Shown piece after piece: positions 14,305 to 26,368 of a stretch of 64,000 nucleotides of DNA. The DNA comes from Mytilinidion resinicola (taxonomy: Eukaryota; Ascomycota; Dothideomycetes; Mytilinidiales; Mytilinidiaceae), in assembly GCF_010093595.1 (NCBI RefSeq), contig NW_022985453.1, forward strand, positions 459,745-523,744. The letters are read 5' to 3'. Below the pieces are notes generated by a model. It was not told the DNA's origin. It made no database searches and saw nothing but the letters and a program-made list of their open reading frames with translations. Numbering within the stretch: the stretch's first letter is position 1; the number at the start of each line of letters is the position of its first letter. The translations under genes were made by a program, and so were the position numbers.

Positions 14305-16230
14305 TGTTGAATTGGCGGAGAGGGAATGGCGCGGGAAAAATAGATGATATGAGTGATGACTTGTAAGAGACCGGAAGAGATGAATAGATGTTAAAGATGA
14401 CGCAATAGAACTATTAGCTAGCCTCCGATCGATGCATTGAGACCAAGGATTCGCTTAGATTTGCAGTACAGCGTAGAATCTTTGTTATAATATGCCAGCC
14501 CGTTTAGCGCCAGTATTCTTGTAGATGAGATGTCGTTGATTTTGGATTCTGATGGAAGAGCCGGGATGTCGTGAGGCTGAGGGGAAAGTCATGACCTTTA
14601 CTGCTAGGGCCAATCAGACCCAGTTTTCCATGAGTCTTTTCCAAGGTATGCCTTCTTCGCAATGTAGCTACATGGTCAACGAATAATACACCCCCTTCCA
14701 TCGACATCGGAGATACCTACCATTTGATTCTCATCACATGCCGTTTCTGAGTCACGTGATTTATTTCGATTACTAAGCGAGGCCCAATTTCAGTGTCAAT
14801 CTATCTGCCGCAACGCTTCAACTCTATCCCCTCACATCTCGCGCTCAATGTAAGTCATTGTGTTCTACAGAGTCTCCTTTGGATGCAAAACCTACCCACA
14901 GCAACGCAAATCAATCTTTTTCATCACGGACTCTAGGCCAGGACCAGTGAAAGCGAAGCCTGCAGCATCAGCCTTACCCGGCTGAATCCGTTAATTCTCG
15001 TAAGCCGTATCGTCCCGAGGATCTCTTCTGTGAAAGCCCGTTGCATTCGAGCTGCTCGTCAAGCCAGTCTGCTTGTAGCCTTAAGATTCCACCTTCTTTC
15101 CATGATTTCGCTACCGGAAAGCGTCAATCAGGCGATTTGATATCAAGCTTATTATGGAGGTTGCACTCTTCCCATCTTCTCCTTCTGTCGTCACTATATA
15201 GGACTAGCTCATTCCTCTCGCATCTGGATGGTCTTTGATTCCCCTCCGCCTTGGCACGACTAACCCTGCTCGGGTCGCTCTAAAAATAGTCCATGGATCT
15301 CCGTGCCCGGAAGGTGGTAATGAATTGAGCTAATATCAAGATCCACTGGGGATATGGCAGATATCAGCAACGAGGAGCCTCGTTGCTGGGATGGGTGAGT
15401 CTCCGGCGGCTTTTCCGTATTGTGGAGGTGCCACTATTATGTCTTTCGCGCTTCATTCCCAGTCTCATGATCTTTCTTCTTGGCTCTCGCATCACGGGAT
15501 CTGATCGTTGAGCACCTTTGATGCCTCGCCAGGACTGATGCTGTCATGCCCCCAGGTAATTTCTCTCTCGAATCCGTGAGATTCCCTCTGGGTGATGCCT
15601 GAGGCGGCTTGCATGCGCATATACGAAGCCGAATACATTCCTTTAGACTATCAGCCGGGTGTAATTCCATTTTTCCCAGGTCCACGCCCCACTCAGAGCG
15701 CCTATGGCGACAAAGCGCGCCTGGAGTTTGAGCAGCCGATATCTCGCTTGCTGTCGGGGCAGGTCTTTTGGGGTTCGGTATCAGTCTAGACTTCGCAGCT
15801 GGCATCAAGTCATATAATACGCGAGAGTTTTACTCTCAGCCTGGGTACTGCTTGCATATCGTACTACTCTATTCTGTATAGTCGGTCTAAGATGTGCTTT
15901 ATTCTTCGAATTCTGTGCCTAAATTTAGAGTTCTTAATATTGCTATGGCCTTGGTCGGCGGCTTTCCCATACCACAGGCATTTCTGTCTACATACGAGGT
16001 TTCGCAAAGCTGTTCTTTCTAGAATATCTCGCGCCATCGTATCTCAACCCTATCGCACGCACAGTTCCTAGCCATCCCACTAACCGTATATAAGTATTGG
16101 ATTTAGAACCGTCGTTCGGATATCAAGCAGAAAGTCGGTCCACCACTTTCATACAAATTTCTTGAAGTCCACAATACTGACCCAACCAAGACCAGCGGAG
16201 CTTAAGCTGTCCCACCCACCAGCAACCGCC
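14305..16230. other. intergenic, nothing recognised
   Basis: Two short open frames around 15040-15240 and 15590-15790 lack splice signals, conserved motifs or a convincing start context. No tandem periodicity was noticed. The last few hundred bases must include the promoter of the peroxidase gene; TATATAAG at 16087-16094 could be a TATA element for it, about 140 bp upstream of its ATG. Confidence 0.35.
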
Positions 16231-17515
16231 ATGAAGACCCCAACCCTCGTCGCCCTCACAACCCTCGTCGCCCTCCTTTCTCCCGCCGTCTCCTATCCTG
16301 GTATGGCCACAGCCCTCTCTGCCCTCCACCACCACGCCTCTCCCGCCGACGAAGACCCAAAGGAACTAATCGGGGATCTTCTAACTCTCACAGACTCCCA
16401 GCTGACCTCCATTGGCAAAGACATCGAAGCCATCCTGCTCGGCACCCTGACAGCCGAATCCAGCACCATCGACAACTCTGTCCCCGCTGCTCTAGGCTCC
16501 TCCGCCTGCTCCTCGGACACCTGCTGTGTCTGGAAATGGATCGCCTACGATATGACCGCCAAATTCAACGACACCTCCGGCCGCTGCACGCTTTTCGCCC
16601 GCGCCGCCGTCCGGCTGGGCTTCCACGACGCGGGAGCGTGGTCGAAGACCTCCAGCTACGGTGGCGCGGACGGCTCCATCTTGCTAACGGACGAGCTAAG
16701 TAGGACCGATAATAACGGGCTCGCGGACATAGGGGCGTGAGTGAAGACGCTGTACAACAAATATCACCAGTACGGCGTCGGCATGACAGATCTGATCCAA
16801 ATGGGCGCTACCATCGCTAGCGTCGTTTGCCCGCTAGGCCCGCGCATTCGCTCGTTTGTGGGGTGGGTAGACAACGCAAAGGCGGCGCCCGCGGGATTGC
16901 TGCCGGGTGTGAATGACTCCGCAGATAAGCTAATTGCGCTGTTCAAGGCGAAGACGATTGATCCGCATGGGCTCGCAGCACTGGTGGGCGCGCATACGAC
17001 GAGCCAGCAGCATTTTGTGGATACGGGAAGGGATGGTGATCCGCAGGATAGCACGCCGGGGATGTGGGATGTTAAGTTTTATGGGGAGACATTGAATAGT
17101 GTGCCGCCACGGGTGTTCAAGTTTGCGAGCGATGAGAAGCTGTCGGTGGATTCGAGGACGGCGGATGAATGGAAGGAGTTTGTTGGAGATCAGGAGCACT
17201 GGAATGAGGTAAGTTTGATTGAATTCAAGGGCGATTCTGGGGCTTTCTGTTTACGTGATGTCATAGGACTACGCGCAAGAGTACGTTCGCTTGAGTTTGC
17301 TCGGGGTAAACAACATCAACATCCTCAAAGAGTGTACCAAGGTTCTACCACCGCGCGTCAACTCTTTCGTGGCACAAGATCAGACCGTGTTGGATCTCTG
17401 GCTGCAGGGCCAGTTCGACCAGCTGAATTCGCTCATAGACGATTCTGTTTTGTTGACTAGGTTTACTAGTAGGACGACCATTGGGAAGGATCAAACAAAG
17501 CCATTGGAAGATTAG
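16231..17515 (+). pseudogene. secreted class-II-type fungal heme peroxidase with one nonsense codon
   Basis: Lignin/manganese-type heme peroxidase family, normally secreted to oxidise phenolics or Mn(II). The start at 16231 gives a signal peptide (MKTPTLVALTTLVALL...). The distal heme motif ARAAVRLGFHDAGAW is at about residues 120-135 and GGADGSI follows. The proximal histidine motif ALVGAHTTSQQ is at about 246-256, and CPLGPRIRSFVG lies between them. Exon 1 is 16231-17208 and exon 2 is 17267-17515, with intron GTAAGT...ATAG. A TGA at 16738-16740 interrupts DIGA-VKTLYNKYH, where the family usually has Trp, so a TGG-to-TGA change is likely. GTGAGT at that point resembles a donor, but the sequence after it is clearly conserved coding sequence, so an intron there is unlikely. 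Everything else is intact, so inactivation is recent, or the base is miscalled. Confidence 0.85.
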
Positions 17516-17599
17516 TCTGATTCTCATTTGCATCTCCTACACATCTCATGGTTGCTGAGCGTAGAAGTCTGTTTCCTCTCTTTCCATGGGGCACATCAA

Positions 17600-19150
17600 C
17601 CGTCGTTATGAAGCTGGGACATCCATCTTGCGCAGCGGTTTAGATTTGGAAAGCCTAGAACGGTACATCTTGCTTCGAAGTGTAAATTCTCCTCCAAGAC
17701 GCCCTGACGGCGTTGTCAATCGGTCAATCCTTCTTCTTGGATGGTCAAATTTCCAGGAATTAGAAATGGACCTCCGAATACCAATGTAGATCATGGATCC
17801 TGCCGACAAGTCCTAATCTGTGAAGCTGAGCCCAGTACATTGTATGTGGCCTCCTAACATGTCGTCGAAGGACCTCTGACGATGTCATCATCTTGGTACT
17901 CTAGTTGAACGATATGTATCCAGTTCCAGGCCGTAGATCAGTTTGCGGTGGAGGGATACAAATTTGTAAAGCTGAGGACGATGCATCATGGCTGAGAACA
18001 ACTGCCCGTGCGAAGACTGTCGTGCAATTGCATCGTCATGCTTCTCTCTTCCTATTGAGTGCGAGATATGAAGATTTGGGAATGAGCCTCTGAAAGGAAT
18101 ATGGGTGTTGAGTGTGTTGCGAAATGGTCCACATTCGTAGAGCCGGCAACCCTGTACGGTATATTCATGCGCGTTGCCTCACTCAGGCTCCTCTGCTAGC
18201 TTCATCCTAGTACCAATCTCCCCTCGCAAGTCGTAAATATTTAGTGTCGAGAACTAGTCTTCTACATGACAATAGGAAATTACTTTGCTGTACATTGGTC
18301 CAGATCTGCGAAGCTCAGGATGATACTTGCTATGTTGAACTCATTCGATTCTTGAAGCCCGTCTGCCAACGTCGTCTAGGTATCGCTTTCTTCCCGCCAC
18401 CGGTTGGATATGGAGAGCCGAGAAGAGATCTTCTAGATGACGATAGGAATCCGTTCTACTCTGGATAGGTCCAGCTCGGGGAAGCTTGGGATGATACGAT
18501 AGAAGTCGAGCTCCATCAGGTCCTCAAGGCCAGTCTACCAGCGTTGAGATAGTGTTACACTTGATTCGCAAAGATCCGAAGTAAAGGATAGGTCCACCAG
18601 CATCCATACAGACGACAGTAATCGTGCATCTCGTCGATTGGAGGAGACTTGGAGATCTCAGGATATTACATTGTAGCTTCGTCGCAGTATTCTCCTTGAG
18701 AGCCTCCTGCCAGCGCCGTCGTGGTGTTGCTCTCGTTTCGTGCGTTCTTCAATTTGAGGGGCCCATACATCTGCCTCTGGAATTCTAATGGTAATCGTCT
18801 ATGACTTGGCTAGGCCCTGATCTGAATACCCAAACCCAGTACATATCATTTTTCGCTCCGTGCTGTGATTGAAGGCATCCCAACGGCGGCGTCCCGAGAT
18901 ACTCTCGCCGGGCAAGTGTGTGGGACTTGAAAGGTTGATTCTTTGGTCTCCATTATCTTGATAGTTACTGCTTATCCCGTGACCATGCTCTGTTTTGGAA
19001 TGCCTGGATATTGCATCGTAGTTTTGATGCGTGTGCCTCCTTGAAGACTGTCAAACGGTGTTTTGCTGTTGCCACTCTTTCACTTGCAGGAACCAGATCT
19101 GAGGGGTTGGTTCGTCCGTCTACGATACCAGGATATGTATCGGGTATGCT
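17600..19150. repeat. degenerate ~170-bp tandem array
   Basis: A conserved block of the form CCTTGAAG-CC-TCTGCCAACGTCGTC---GGT--TGCTCTC recurs. Its CCAGCG-type core lies near 18365, 18535, 18708, 18886 and 19046, with spacings of about 170, 173, 178 and 160 bp. A second block, GAAGCTCAGGATGATAC, lies about 60-70 bp upstream in several units (near 18309, 18482 and 18655). Weaker copies near 17700, 17866 and 18010 suggest about nine units in all. No open frame crosses the units. The array fills the gap between the peroxidase and the next minus-strand gene. Confidence 0.6.
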
Positions 19151-19366
19151 CCTTTTTCAGATGCAGTAATCTGAAACCATCGAGCCCTCCAGGTCCCGCA
19201 TAAAGCGAGAAGGAGGATGGCCCGAAGGCCCTGGTCTTGCGCCCCAGGAAAATCATAGCTTACCAACGGGGTCTGAGGGTGGGAGAGGGCTCAGCTTGAC
19301 GGGGTCTATGGTCGGCGTAACAAACGGATCAACACTTACATCGGACAGGAGATCTAAATGGGGGGA

Positions 19367-20388
19367 TCAAGCGTTGGTCCCATAGCGGTTGGCCACAAAT
19401 TGGGCCATACCGTGGCGAACTCGAGCTGTTGAATCCAAGAGAGAGTGTTCGAAAGCGCCATTTTCAAGGTACACAAATTCGGGATGTTCTTTCAAGTACG
19501 CCTTCACGATTTCAAAGAAATGGCGGCCAGCGTCTCGATGAAAGGCCCGTAATTTGTCCCCGTCGCTGGCGGCTTCTACTAAGCACTCCCACTCCTTCTC
19601 AGCTGGCCTCTCAGCAAAGTGTTCAGTGATGCACACTTTCCATAGGAAGTAATTCCTAGGAAAGGTCACCCCACGAATGCCGTACTGAGCACCAGTGAGC
19701 TCGAGTACCCATTTCTCATCCGCCTTTGTCTGAATTACCCACATGACATGCCCCATGTTGTCGTTGCGAAAGGTTGTGTTGTTAGGGAGGTGGAGGACCG
19801 TCTTCAGCGGTGTTTCCGGACTCTCGGCACTCAAGACCTTTACGTCCTTGATTGGAGAGACGTCGCCTATAAATTAAACATTAGGACATTGAAGTCAACA
19901 AATTAGACTGGTCTACTCTTACCTTCAAAAAGCCTCAAGATCTCTCTTGTAAGTGCAAGTGACAGGTCGCTCTGGTCGAATGCTAACACTGCTTCTTTCT
20001 CCCACTCTTCAAGATTACTCGGAAGGGCGCAAACCTCGCCGAGTGCCTTCCTAGTGCAGCTAACGTTGATTGTGCCACAGGTGGTCGTCACATTATGGAC
20101 GAGGAGATTGATCAGGCTTTCGGCGTACGTTAAGTACCAGCGCTTAATCGCCGTGCCTATAGCACTGATTAATTTCCTGTCTCTCCGCACCATGCACTCC
20201 GCGTAATGAGGGCTTTGGAGGACATGGAGCATGGCGGTGCCGCAATGGTCATAACACCAAGCTGGAATGGAGGCAGGGGGGCGCTGGGTGTCGTATTCCG
20301 GGGCGTTGTTGCAATTACAGAGGATGATTCCTTGCTGAGAACAGGATTCATATGCACAGAATGCGTCGAAGGAGGGTGAGGAGGACAT
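19367..20388 (-). CDS. hypothetical protein, two exons
   Basis: Exon 1 (19923-20388) and exon 2 (19367-19866) join across a 56-nt intron (GTAAGA...TATAG) to give 321 aa. The N-terminal half is Cys-rich (CAYESCSQQGIILCNC and WCYDHCG), perhaps a metal-binding region. The C-terminal half contains a conserved-looking block (FHRDAGRHFFEIVKAYLKEH) followed by VRHGMAQFVANRYG. I recognise no family. A decayed copy of the C-terminal block lies at 23690-23974 on the same strand, so this belongs to a small local family. No signal peptide or membrane segment was seen. Intact splice sites and frame suggest an expressed gene. Confidence 0.6.
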
Positions 20389-22300
20389 TTTCGCGGTTTA
20401 AAGCTGAGCGTGGAGGTTCGAAAGACGTGACGCTGGCGAGAAGACAAAAATTGGTGAACATGGCCATATTGGGAAACACTAAGCGAGATCTTACTCGGCA
20501 CCCTTCTCTCAATTGGCGTTGTTACTTCATGCTATTGTTTGCCGCTGAAAATCACTATTGCAGGCTTCCTCGAGACGCTAAGGCCTATTACGCTTGAAGG
20601 GTGTCTTTATTGTAGTGACACTCCCGAGGATTAAGGCTTAAAGCCATCTCACCAGTCTGTCTATCTGAATTTGATGCTTCATGTCATTGTGTGTGCGGCG
20701 TTTTAACGCTGCCTGGGGACTTCTATGGCTGATACCTCCGTGGAACTGAACTGATGCACCGTGAGAATGTGGACTTGATCGCGCTCGGCAACGGCAATCT
20801 AGACAGGTCAGATACCTTCCAAGTAATATGGCTACATTACTGAAGCCTAATAATTAGATGTGACTGCTATTGTTGCTGCGACACTGTTCAGTGAAGGTGC
20901 ACGGGCCCTGAGAGCGGTCTACTCATGAAAGTCCGCATCACCACGCTACAATTTGAACCTCTGGCCAACATCCTCCTACAGAGCCTTTCTAATGTAGAAC
21001 TTAGCAGCACTGGTATCGAACATATCCATCACCATGCCAGAGTCCCTTGGCCTCATCATGCTGCGCCGTGTCGCCCTCCTCATTCTCGCCTGGTTCTTGG
21101 GCCTCGCGGAAGAGACCTTCGAAAAGGATATTAAAAGTATCTAACCCATGCACGATAGCTACATAGTTACTATTTTCCCTGGTTCGGAACACGAGTTTGG
21201 AACCCACCGCCACGTCCTATTGCCCTCCCTGAGTCTCTACCCGAAGCTCAAAAATACCGTTCTCACGGCGTTCCAGTGCGACCTTGCCATCGTTACAATG
21301 TGCGACACGCTTACAGAGGCGCTGAGAGGTATGTCATTTCTCAGGCAGTCAATGGCAACGGTACCTAACTGTTGTTTTGTAGGCCACGTGCAGCGTGTTA
21401 AAGAGCTCGTCACGCCAAACCCGCCCTAGATGCCCACCGAGATCTACGAGAAGTCGACTCTCGATGGCCGTCACTACGGCCACAGTGTCTCCAGAATAAC
21501 CTTGAACAACAGCGAGTAGTGGGTCTAGGATCTAGCCTGCTTTCAGCTCTGGCTTGAAAATCACTTGGTTTCCTAGAAGACGTTCCAGGAAGGCAACCCA
21601 AGACGCCTACGAGCTAGGGCAAGCTACACTGGACTCGCGCGCCGAGGAATATACAAGGCATCAATTCATGCCACGAGTTGACACGCAAGGTCAAGGCTAT
21701 TTCGATTCCTGCTTGTACGGTGGCTGACTGGAGACGCTCGGGAATGCTGATTTCGAATCCTCCTCAAGTGTCTCTGGAAGAGCTTCATAGAAACCTGTGA
21801 TGGGTCCATGCTGCTGGACGAGCTTGAGCTGTAACTGCTCCCATTATGAAGTTACGTACCGTTATCTGCTTGTCGCAGTGACCTTTCAAAGCCGTGCCGT
21901 TGTTCGTTGCGGAACAGATTTTTGCAGCCGTTACTTACTTATGGCCCTTCGAGTGAGCGAGTCCTCCCTAGTGGCGGTGAGCCAGACCCGTTTAGGGGTT
22001 CATAGTGTATCCGGTACGGCGGCTCTACCTGTTAGCCCATAATATTACGAGCCTTGGGCTAGTCTATTAAGGGCGTATCATCATTAAGAACGTCTCGATT
22101 CCGAGGCAGCTCAATTCACAGAAGCATGGCACGCACAATGGGAACAGTGCACCACTCTCGATGGCACTCACACCTATTCATTATAATTATAAGGATAAGT
22201 AATACTCATCGACGCCCATTCCAGAGTTCTAGACAGGATCGTCCCATTTAAGACCCAGCTTCCAGCAGGACGGAAGTTGAGCAGGTACTGCTTCCACAAT
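20389..22300. other. gene-poor stretch with possible gene relic at 21034-21430
   Basis: Mostly featureless. Between 21034 and 21429 the plus strand has an open stretch (SYIVTIFPGSEHEFGTHRH...) followed by EALR, a GTATGT...TGTAG intron-like gap and HVQRVKELV. The first part has the hydrophobic-charged rhythm of a BTB domain N terminus, but the match is weak and a stop precedes it. I treat it as an unproven relic. The rest, including 21430-22300, shows nothing recognisable. Confidence 0.25.
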
Positions 22301-22323
22301 ATTAGCAATCCACCGGACTCGAG

Positions 22324-23200
22324 GACGCTTACACCCAGTCAATATTCTCAAAGTGGAATGTAACGTTTTATACGATGCGCTTAGAGCCTGTGATTGGGGG
22401 ATCCCATTTCAGGTTCAATTGTGAACAGCACGCAATCCAAGCCAGTACTTCTTGCTGATTGTCAATAGTGCGCCTGGCTCAAGGACTCTCATGACTATTC
22501 AATTTCATCCGAGACAGATGTAGTCGTCATGGCCGCCTGTTCTAGAGCGTAGAACCACAGACTCCTATCCAGTATCCAGTCTACAGCAGGTCCCAATTCA
22601 AGCAAGCTGTGCATCCTCAGTGCCGACGGTCCGGTGCATCCGTGGACTCTCACGCCTACGCAGCATTGACAAAAGAGGATGTCATAAACACCACGATGCA
22701 ATCCTGATAAAGGGACTTCAAACTCTCGTATGGATTGTGATCTCTGACAGGGCATAATTCGAGTGGATCTTCCATGCCTGTCGGCATCAGTACAAAGTAT
22801 TCAAAGACTCTCATACCCACATGTTATCATCGAAGGTCGACGTCATGAGTGACAGCGTGCAATCCTGATCGCGAGAGTGAGACATAGCCGCATTCCTACG
22901 GAGCAAAAATCGAGTCAGAGTTGCTTGCTCGATGACGATCATGCACTAAACTCGAAGACTATCAGGCCTATGTGATATCACCAAATGCGGATGTCATAGG
23001 CATCACCGTGCGATATGTAACGTGGATTTGAGACTCCTGTGAGTTCCCATAGGGTACGGTTCGAGCGAGTATGGCGCGCTTCGTGACTGTCATAACACGC
23101 TACCAAAGACACTCAAGTCTATTCAAAACTGTGAAAGCGAAATGTCATAAATATCACGGTGCAATCCTGGCCACAGATTAGAGGGGGAACAACTACACGA
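22324..23200. repeat. degenerate ~160-bp tandem array
   Basis: GACTCTCA-type words occur at 22324 (GACGCT), 22484, 22645, 22806, 22957 and 23108, giving spacings of 160, 161, 161, 151 and 151 bp. Each is followed about 35-60 bp later by ATGTCATAAACATCAC-GTGCAATCCTG or a decayed form (clear near 22680, 22847, 22990 and 23142). No coding potential across units. This is the fourth such array in the window and has its own unit sequence. Confidence 0.65.
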
Positions 23201-23689
23201 TTCAAGCAAGCGCTGCCCGCTTCCTGCTAGAAATTGGATCTTGGAAGGGGTTTTCATGTCGGAGTCTCTGAACTACACCTCGATGATCACTACATTGGCC
23301 TGTGATATTCTTGGCTGGGTATCGGGATCTTCGAGTAAACCGCAATGGTGGCGATTGGGAAGAGGAATGCCGTTGAAATGGGCACTGTTGGAAATTGAGT
23401 AATGAATCGGGTATTAGAATTCTGTGGCTTGAAACGCACTCTTTTAGACATTACATTCATCCATATAAATAATGATTAGGTGTGAGTGTCTTCGATAACG
23501 AAGCAATGATGGAATTAAGCATGCAACACCTGCTTGAATCGTGCTCTATTAGTAAACAATCCTGGATAAGAGGTTTTGGACATGAGCAGGTAACGGCTGC
23601 AGATTCGTTGTACAATAAGGAGCGGGATGACTGTAAAACGTCACGTAGTAAGCAGATAACGGTTCGTACCTCAGGAAGAGATTGCAAGG

Positions 23690-23974
23690 TCAAACATTAG
23701 CTCCAGAGCGGTAGGCGTGGTACTGGTCCACATCGTTGCGAACACGAGCAGCTGACACCATAAGAGACTCTTCAAAGAGGCCATTTCTAGAGTGCAAGAA
23801 CTCAGGTCGTTCCTCCATTAACGCCTTCACGATTCCAAAGAATCGGACGCAAGCGAGGCCAGCGCTTGAATGAAAGTTTTGCAACATTGATTTTGTCAAC
23901 CTTTTAAATGCATTGTTAGAGGACCCCAGCCAGTGCGATGATGGTAGGAAACCGACTTGTAATTTAATGGCCAT
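23690..23974 (-). pseudogene. truncated paralogue of the 19367-20388 gene
   Basis: The last ~60 residues (FHSSAGLACVRFFGIV..., then PEFLHSRNGLFEESL, then ARVRNDVDQYHAYRSGANV) line up with the C terminus of the gene at 19367-20388 (FHRDAGRHFFEIV, PEFVYLENGAFEHSL, ARVRHGMAQFVANRYGTNA), including the stop position. The N-terminal exon and most of exon 2 are missing. It is therefore a decayed partial duplication about 3.5 kb from its source, same strand, across the 160-bp array. No function expected. Confidence 0.65.
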
Positions 23975-25019
23975 GGCAGCAGCATCGCGGATAGAGTTGA
24001 ATCTGGTTCACCGGAAGCTACGTAGTTCAAATCTCAATGTTTAACCTTTAATTCATAAGCAATTATTCAATAGCGTTAGAGTACTCCTACCAGCGCGATG
24101 CGGCGCCCAGCTATACAATTTCAGTGATCGTAGGTTAATCTCTTAGGGTGTAATAGAGCATGTGTAGACGCAATCAGGACGTTGACAACGCACTGCTAGT
24201 TCAAACGTCAGCCCTAGTTTCTCCTGAAAGGCGCCCAATTCCCACTCCACTCGATTGACCGACCTCAGATCAGAACAAAGAGTTACAGCTTCATGGAACC
24301 TTCACAGTCACCCTAGTAGTATGAATAATAGAGGAAAGTTCGTAAACATCAGCGCAGGCGATATCGCCCTACCTTCTACCTATCAAGAAGTTGGAACGTG
24401 TTGGGGTATTGCAAAATACCAGCACGCCGGCCAAAAGGCAAAGAAAGATCGGCTACTATACGGTTCAGCGCGAGATTTTGTTAAAGCATGCCTCATTCTC
24501 AGTCTACTATGCTGACGAAAGCTTAAATAGCAACTACGTTTTACACCTTCACGGCACTGGCAGGAGCAGCTCAACGACATATCAAGAACCCAGTCGGACA
24601 TCAAGTTCTCTGCGTTGCAGGATAGCCTACCTAGGCGCACTGCACACTCCCAAGCCCCCAGGGGTGTCCCAGAGCATGTCCTCCTCGGTCAGAAGGTAAA
24701 CATCACCCATCTGATACGGACGCCGCCGGACCTATTTCCTCTGGATATACGTGAATACTAACAAATCAGAGGCATGCTTGATAGAGTCAGGGTAATGGCA
24801 GGGTCACTACAGCAACAGATCACAATATACGGCACAATGTGAGGTTTTTAGCATTTTGAATTAGACTGCCTTGTCTCCTCAGATAGGTTCCAGCCACCGG
24901 GGGGTATCCAAAGTTATCATTTCCCCCAGACCAACACTCACACACTCTTGTATCGAAGGCCCAGACCATGCAGCAGCGCCGCTCTCCCTCAGGTCGTTTC
25001 AGCTCGACACCACCGTCTC
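23975..25019. other. intergenic, nothing recognised
   Basis: Short open frames only. No repeat periodicity, splice-bounded exons or transposon motifs were noticed. Confidence 0.3.
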
Positions 25020-25653
25020 CTAGGCCTTCGGCTCCAAGTGCGCATCCATGTGGACGAAGTGGCAAACCTCGTCGAAGTCCGTCGTACTCAGGTACTCCCA
25101 CGGATCCCCGTTGAAGAGCCTGGCGCGGCATGTTGGGCACCTGTCGTGATCAAGGGTGCGGACTCGCAAGCAGGTGTCATGGAAGATGTGGCCACACTTG
25201 ATTATCCTAACGGCCCTATCCTCGTATCCGATTTCTCTCTTTTCGCAAATGCTGCACTTCGGGCCCAGTGGGAATTTGGTGTACTTGACTCCGGTCTCGA
25301 AGAAGCCGGGTGGAGTCTCCGGGTTGGCGAAGGTCTTGGATGGATCATCCTTCAGGTGTAGAATAGTAGAGCACGACGGGCAAGTCTTGTTGGTGGCGAG
25401 CCAAGTCTCTAGGCACTTGTAGTGGAATACTGTAAATGTATCGTGTTATTGCTGTTGCCATCATATACAGGATATTGGAGATAATATACTTACCATGTTG
25501 GCAAGCAATAGTGACGACACAGCCACCTTGGCGTTGCGCAGCCTTATTGCTGCAGCACTGGCAGATGGAGCAGGTCATGTTGAACTCTTGTGGAAGCCGA
25601 CGAACGCCGGACTCTTGGAAGTCGGCTTGAGCGGTGGGCGTAGCGTCAACCAT
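25020..25653 (-). CDS. double RING-finger protein
   Basis: Two exons (25494-25653 and 25020-25429) with a 64-nt intron (GTAAGT...TTACAG) give 189 aa. The splice restores ACQHVFHYKC, completing the first RING: CSICQCC, then CQH-FHYKC, then CPSC. A second RING follows: CSICEKRE, CGHIFHDTC and CPTC. Each finger has the cross-brace Cys/His spacing of a RING-H2-like domain. Such proteins usually act as E3 ubiquitin ligases, binding an E2 through the RING; with two fingers and little else, this one could be an adaptor or a compact ligase. It lies at the 3' end of a run of minus-strand RING genes but is not closely similar to them outside the fingers. The frame is intact. Confidence 0.8.
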
Positions 25654-26368
25654 GTTGGGCGCGCTGCGAACGATGGTAGGGGAGGGAGTTGTTTTGTTTG
25701 GGTCAAGATGTAGAGGTCTGAGGAAATGAGGTTGTGGGTGGTTGGCGGTCTCAAGAAAGATGTGGGTCCGAGCGCGAAGGACTGGAGTGTGACGTGATTA
25801 CATAGAGCTTCCTGTGAAGTGATAGCACGCGGTCACGTGAACCTTGGATGAAGTGAAGAGAATAGGCGGCATCAACGCACTCGTAGTCGTATCAATAACA
25901 AAAAGACATTATGATGGTGGTAGTATATGCCCAGATGTGGCGGTGTAAGACGCTGCTCTGGCCACTGGAGTATATAGTTGAGGACGGCAAATTACAGCTT
26001 CATTCATGGGAGCTGTCTTTCTCTAGCCCTGGGACTCTGAGATATATATTTTCATGTAGTATATTACGAATTGGGCCAGCAAATATAAGGCAGCTTTGAA
26101 ATGACAAAAGAAACAGTCACAGATGAAGAACAAAGGAAGTTGTGTTGGTTAAAGATTCGATTTAATTCAAAAAGTCTCTCGAATGTAGTCACTTTGATTG
26201 GGATTGGCCATATCAGAGCTATGGAAAGGAAATAACATGGATGCAATTTATACTCTTTGAACCGTTCAAGAATGCCAGAACGCTGCAACAAAGATCAGAA
26301 ATCGACGCTGTTGGAGTAAGATGTTCTACTCAGCCAGCCAGTCAGACTGGATAAGAACCAGAAGACGC
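25654..26368. other. intergenic between RING genes
   Basis: No gene seen. The stretch is AT-rich around 25900-26300. It should hold the promoter of the double-RING gene and the 3' untranslated region of the next RING gene. Confidence 0.35.

Noticed and set aside
16738..16740. TGA in the peroxidase as a selenocysteine or as the start of an intron
   Set aside because: Fungi of this group are not known to use selenocysteine, the family has Trp at this position, and the downstream sequence is conserved coding.
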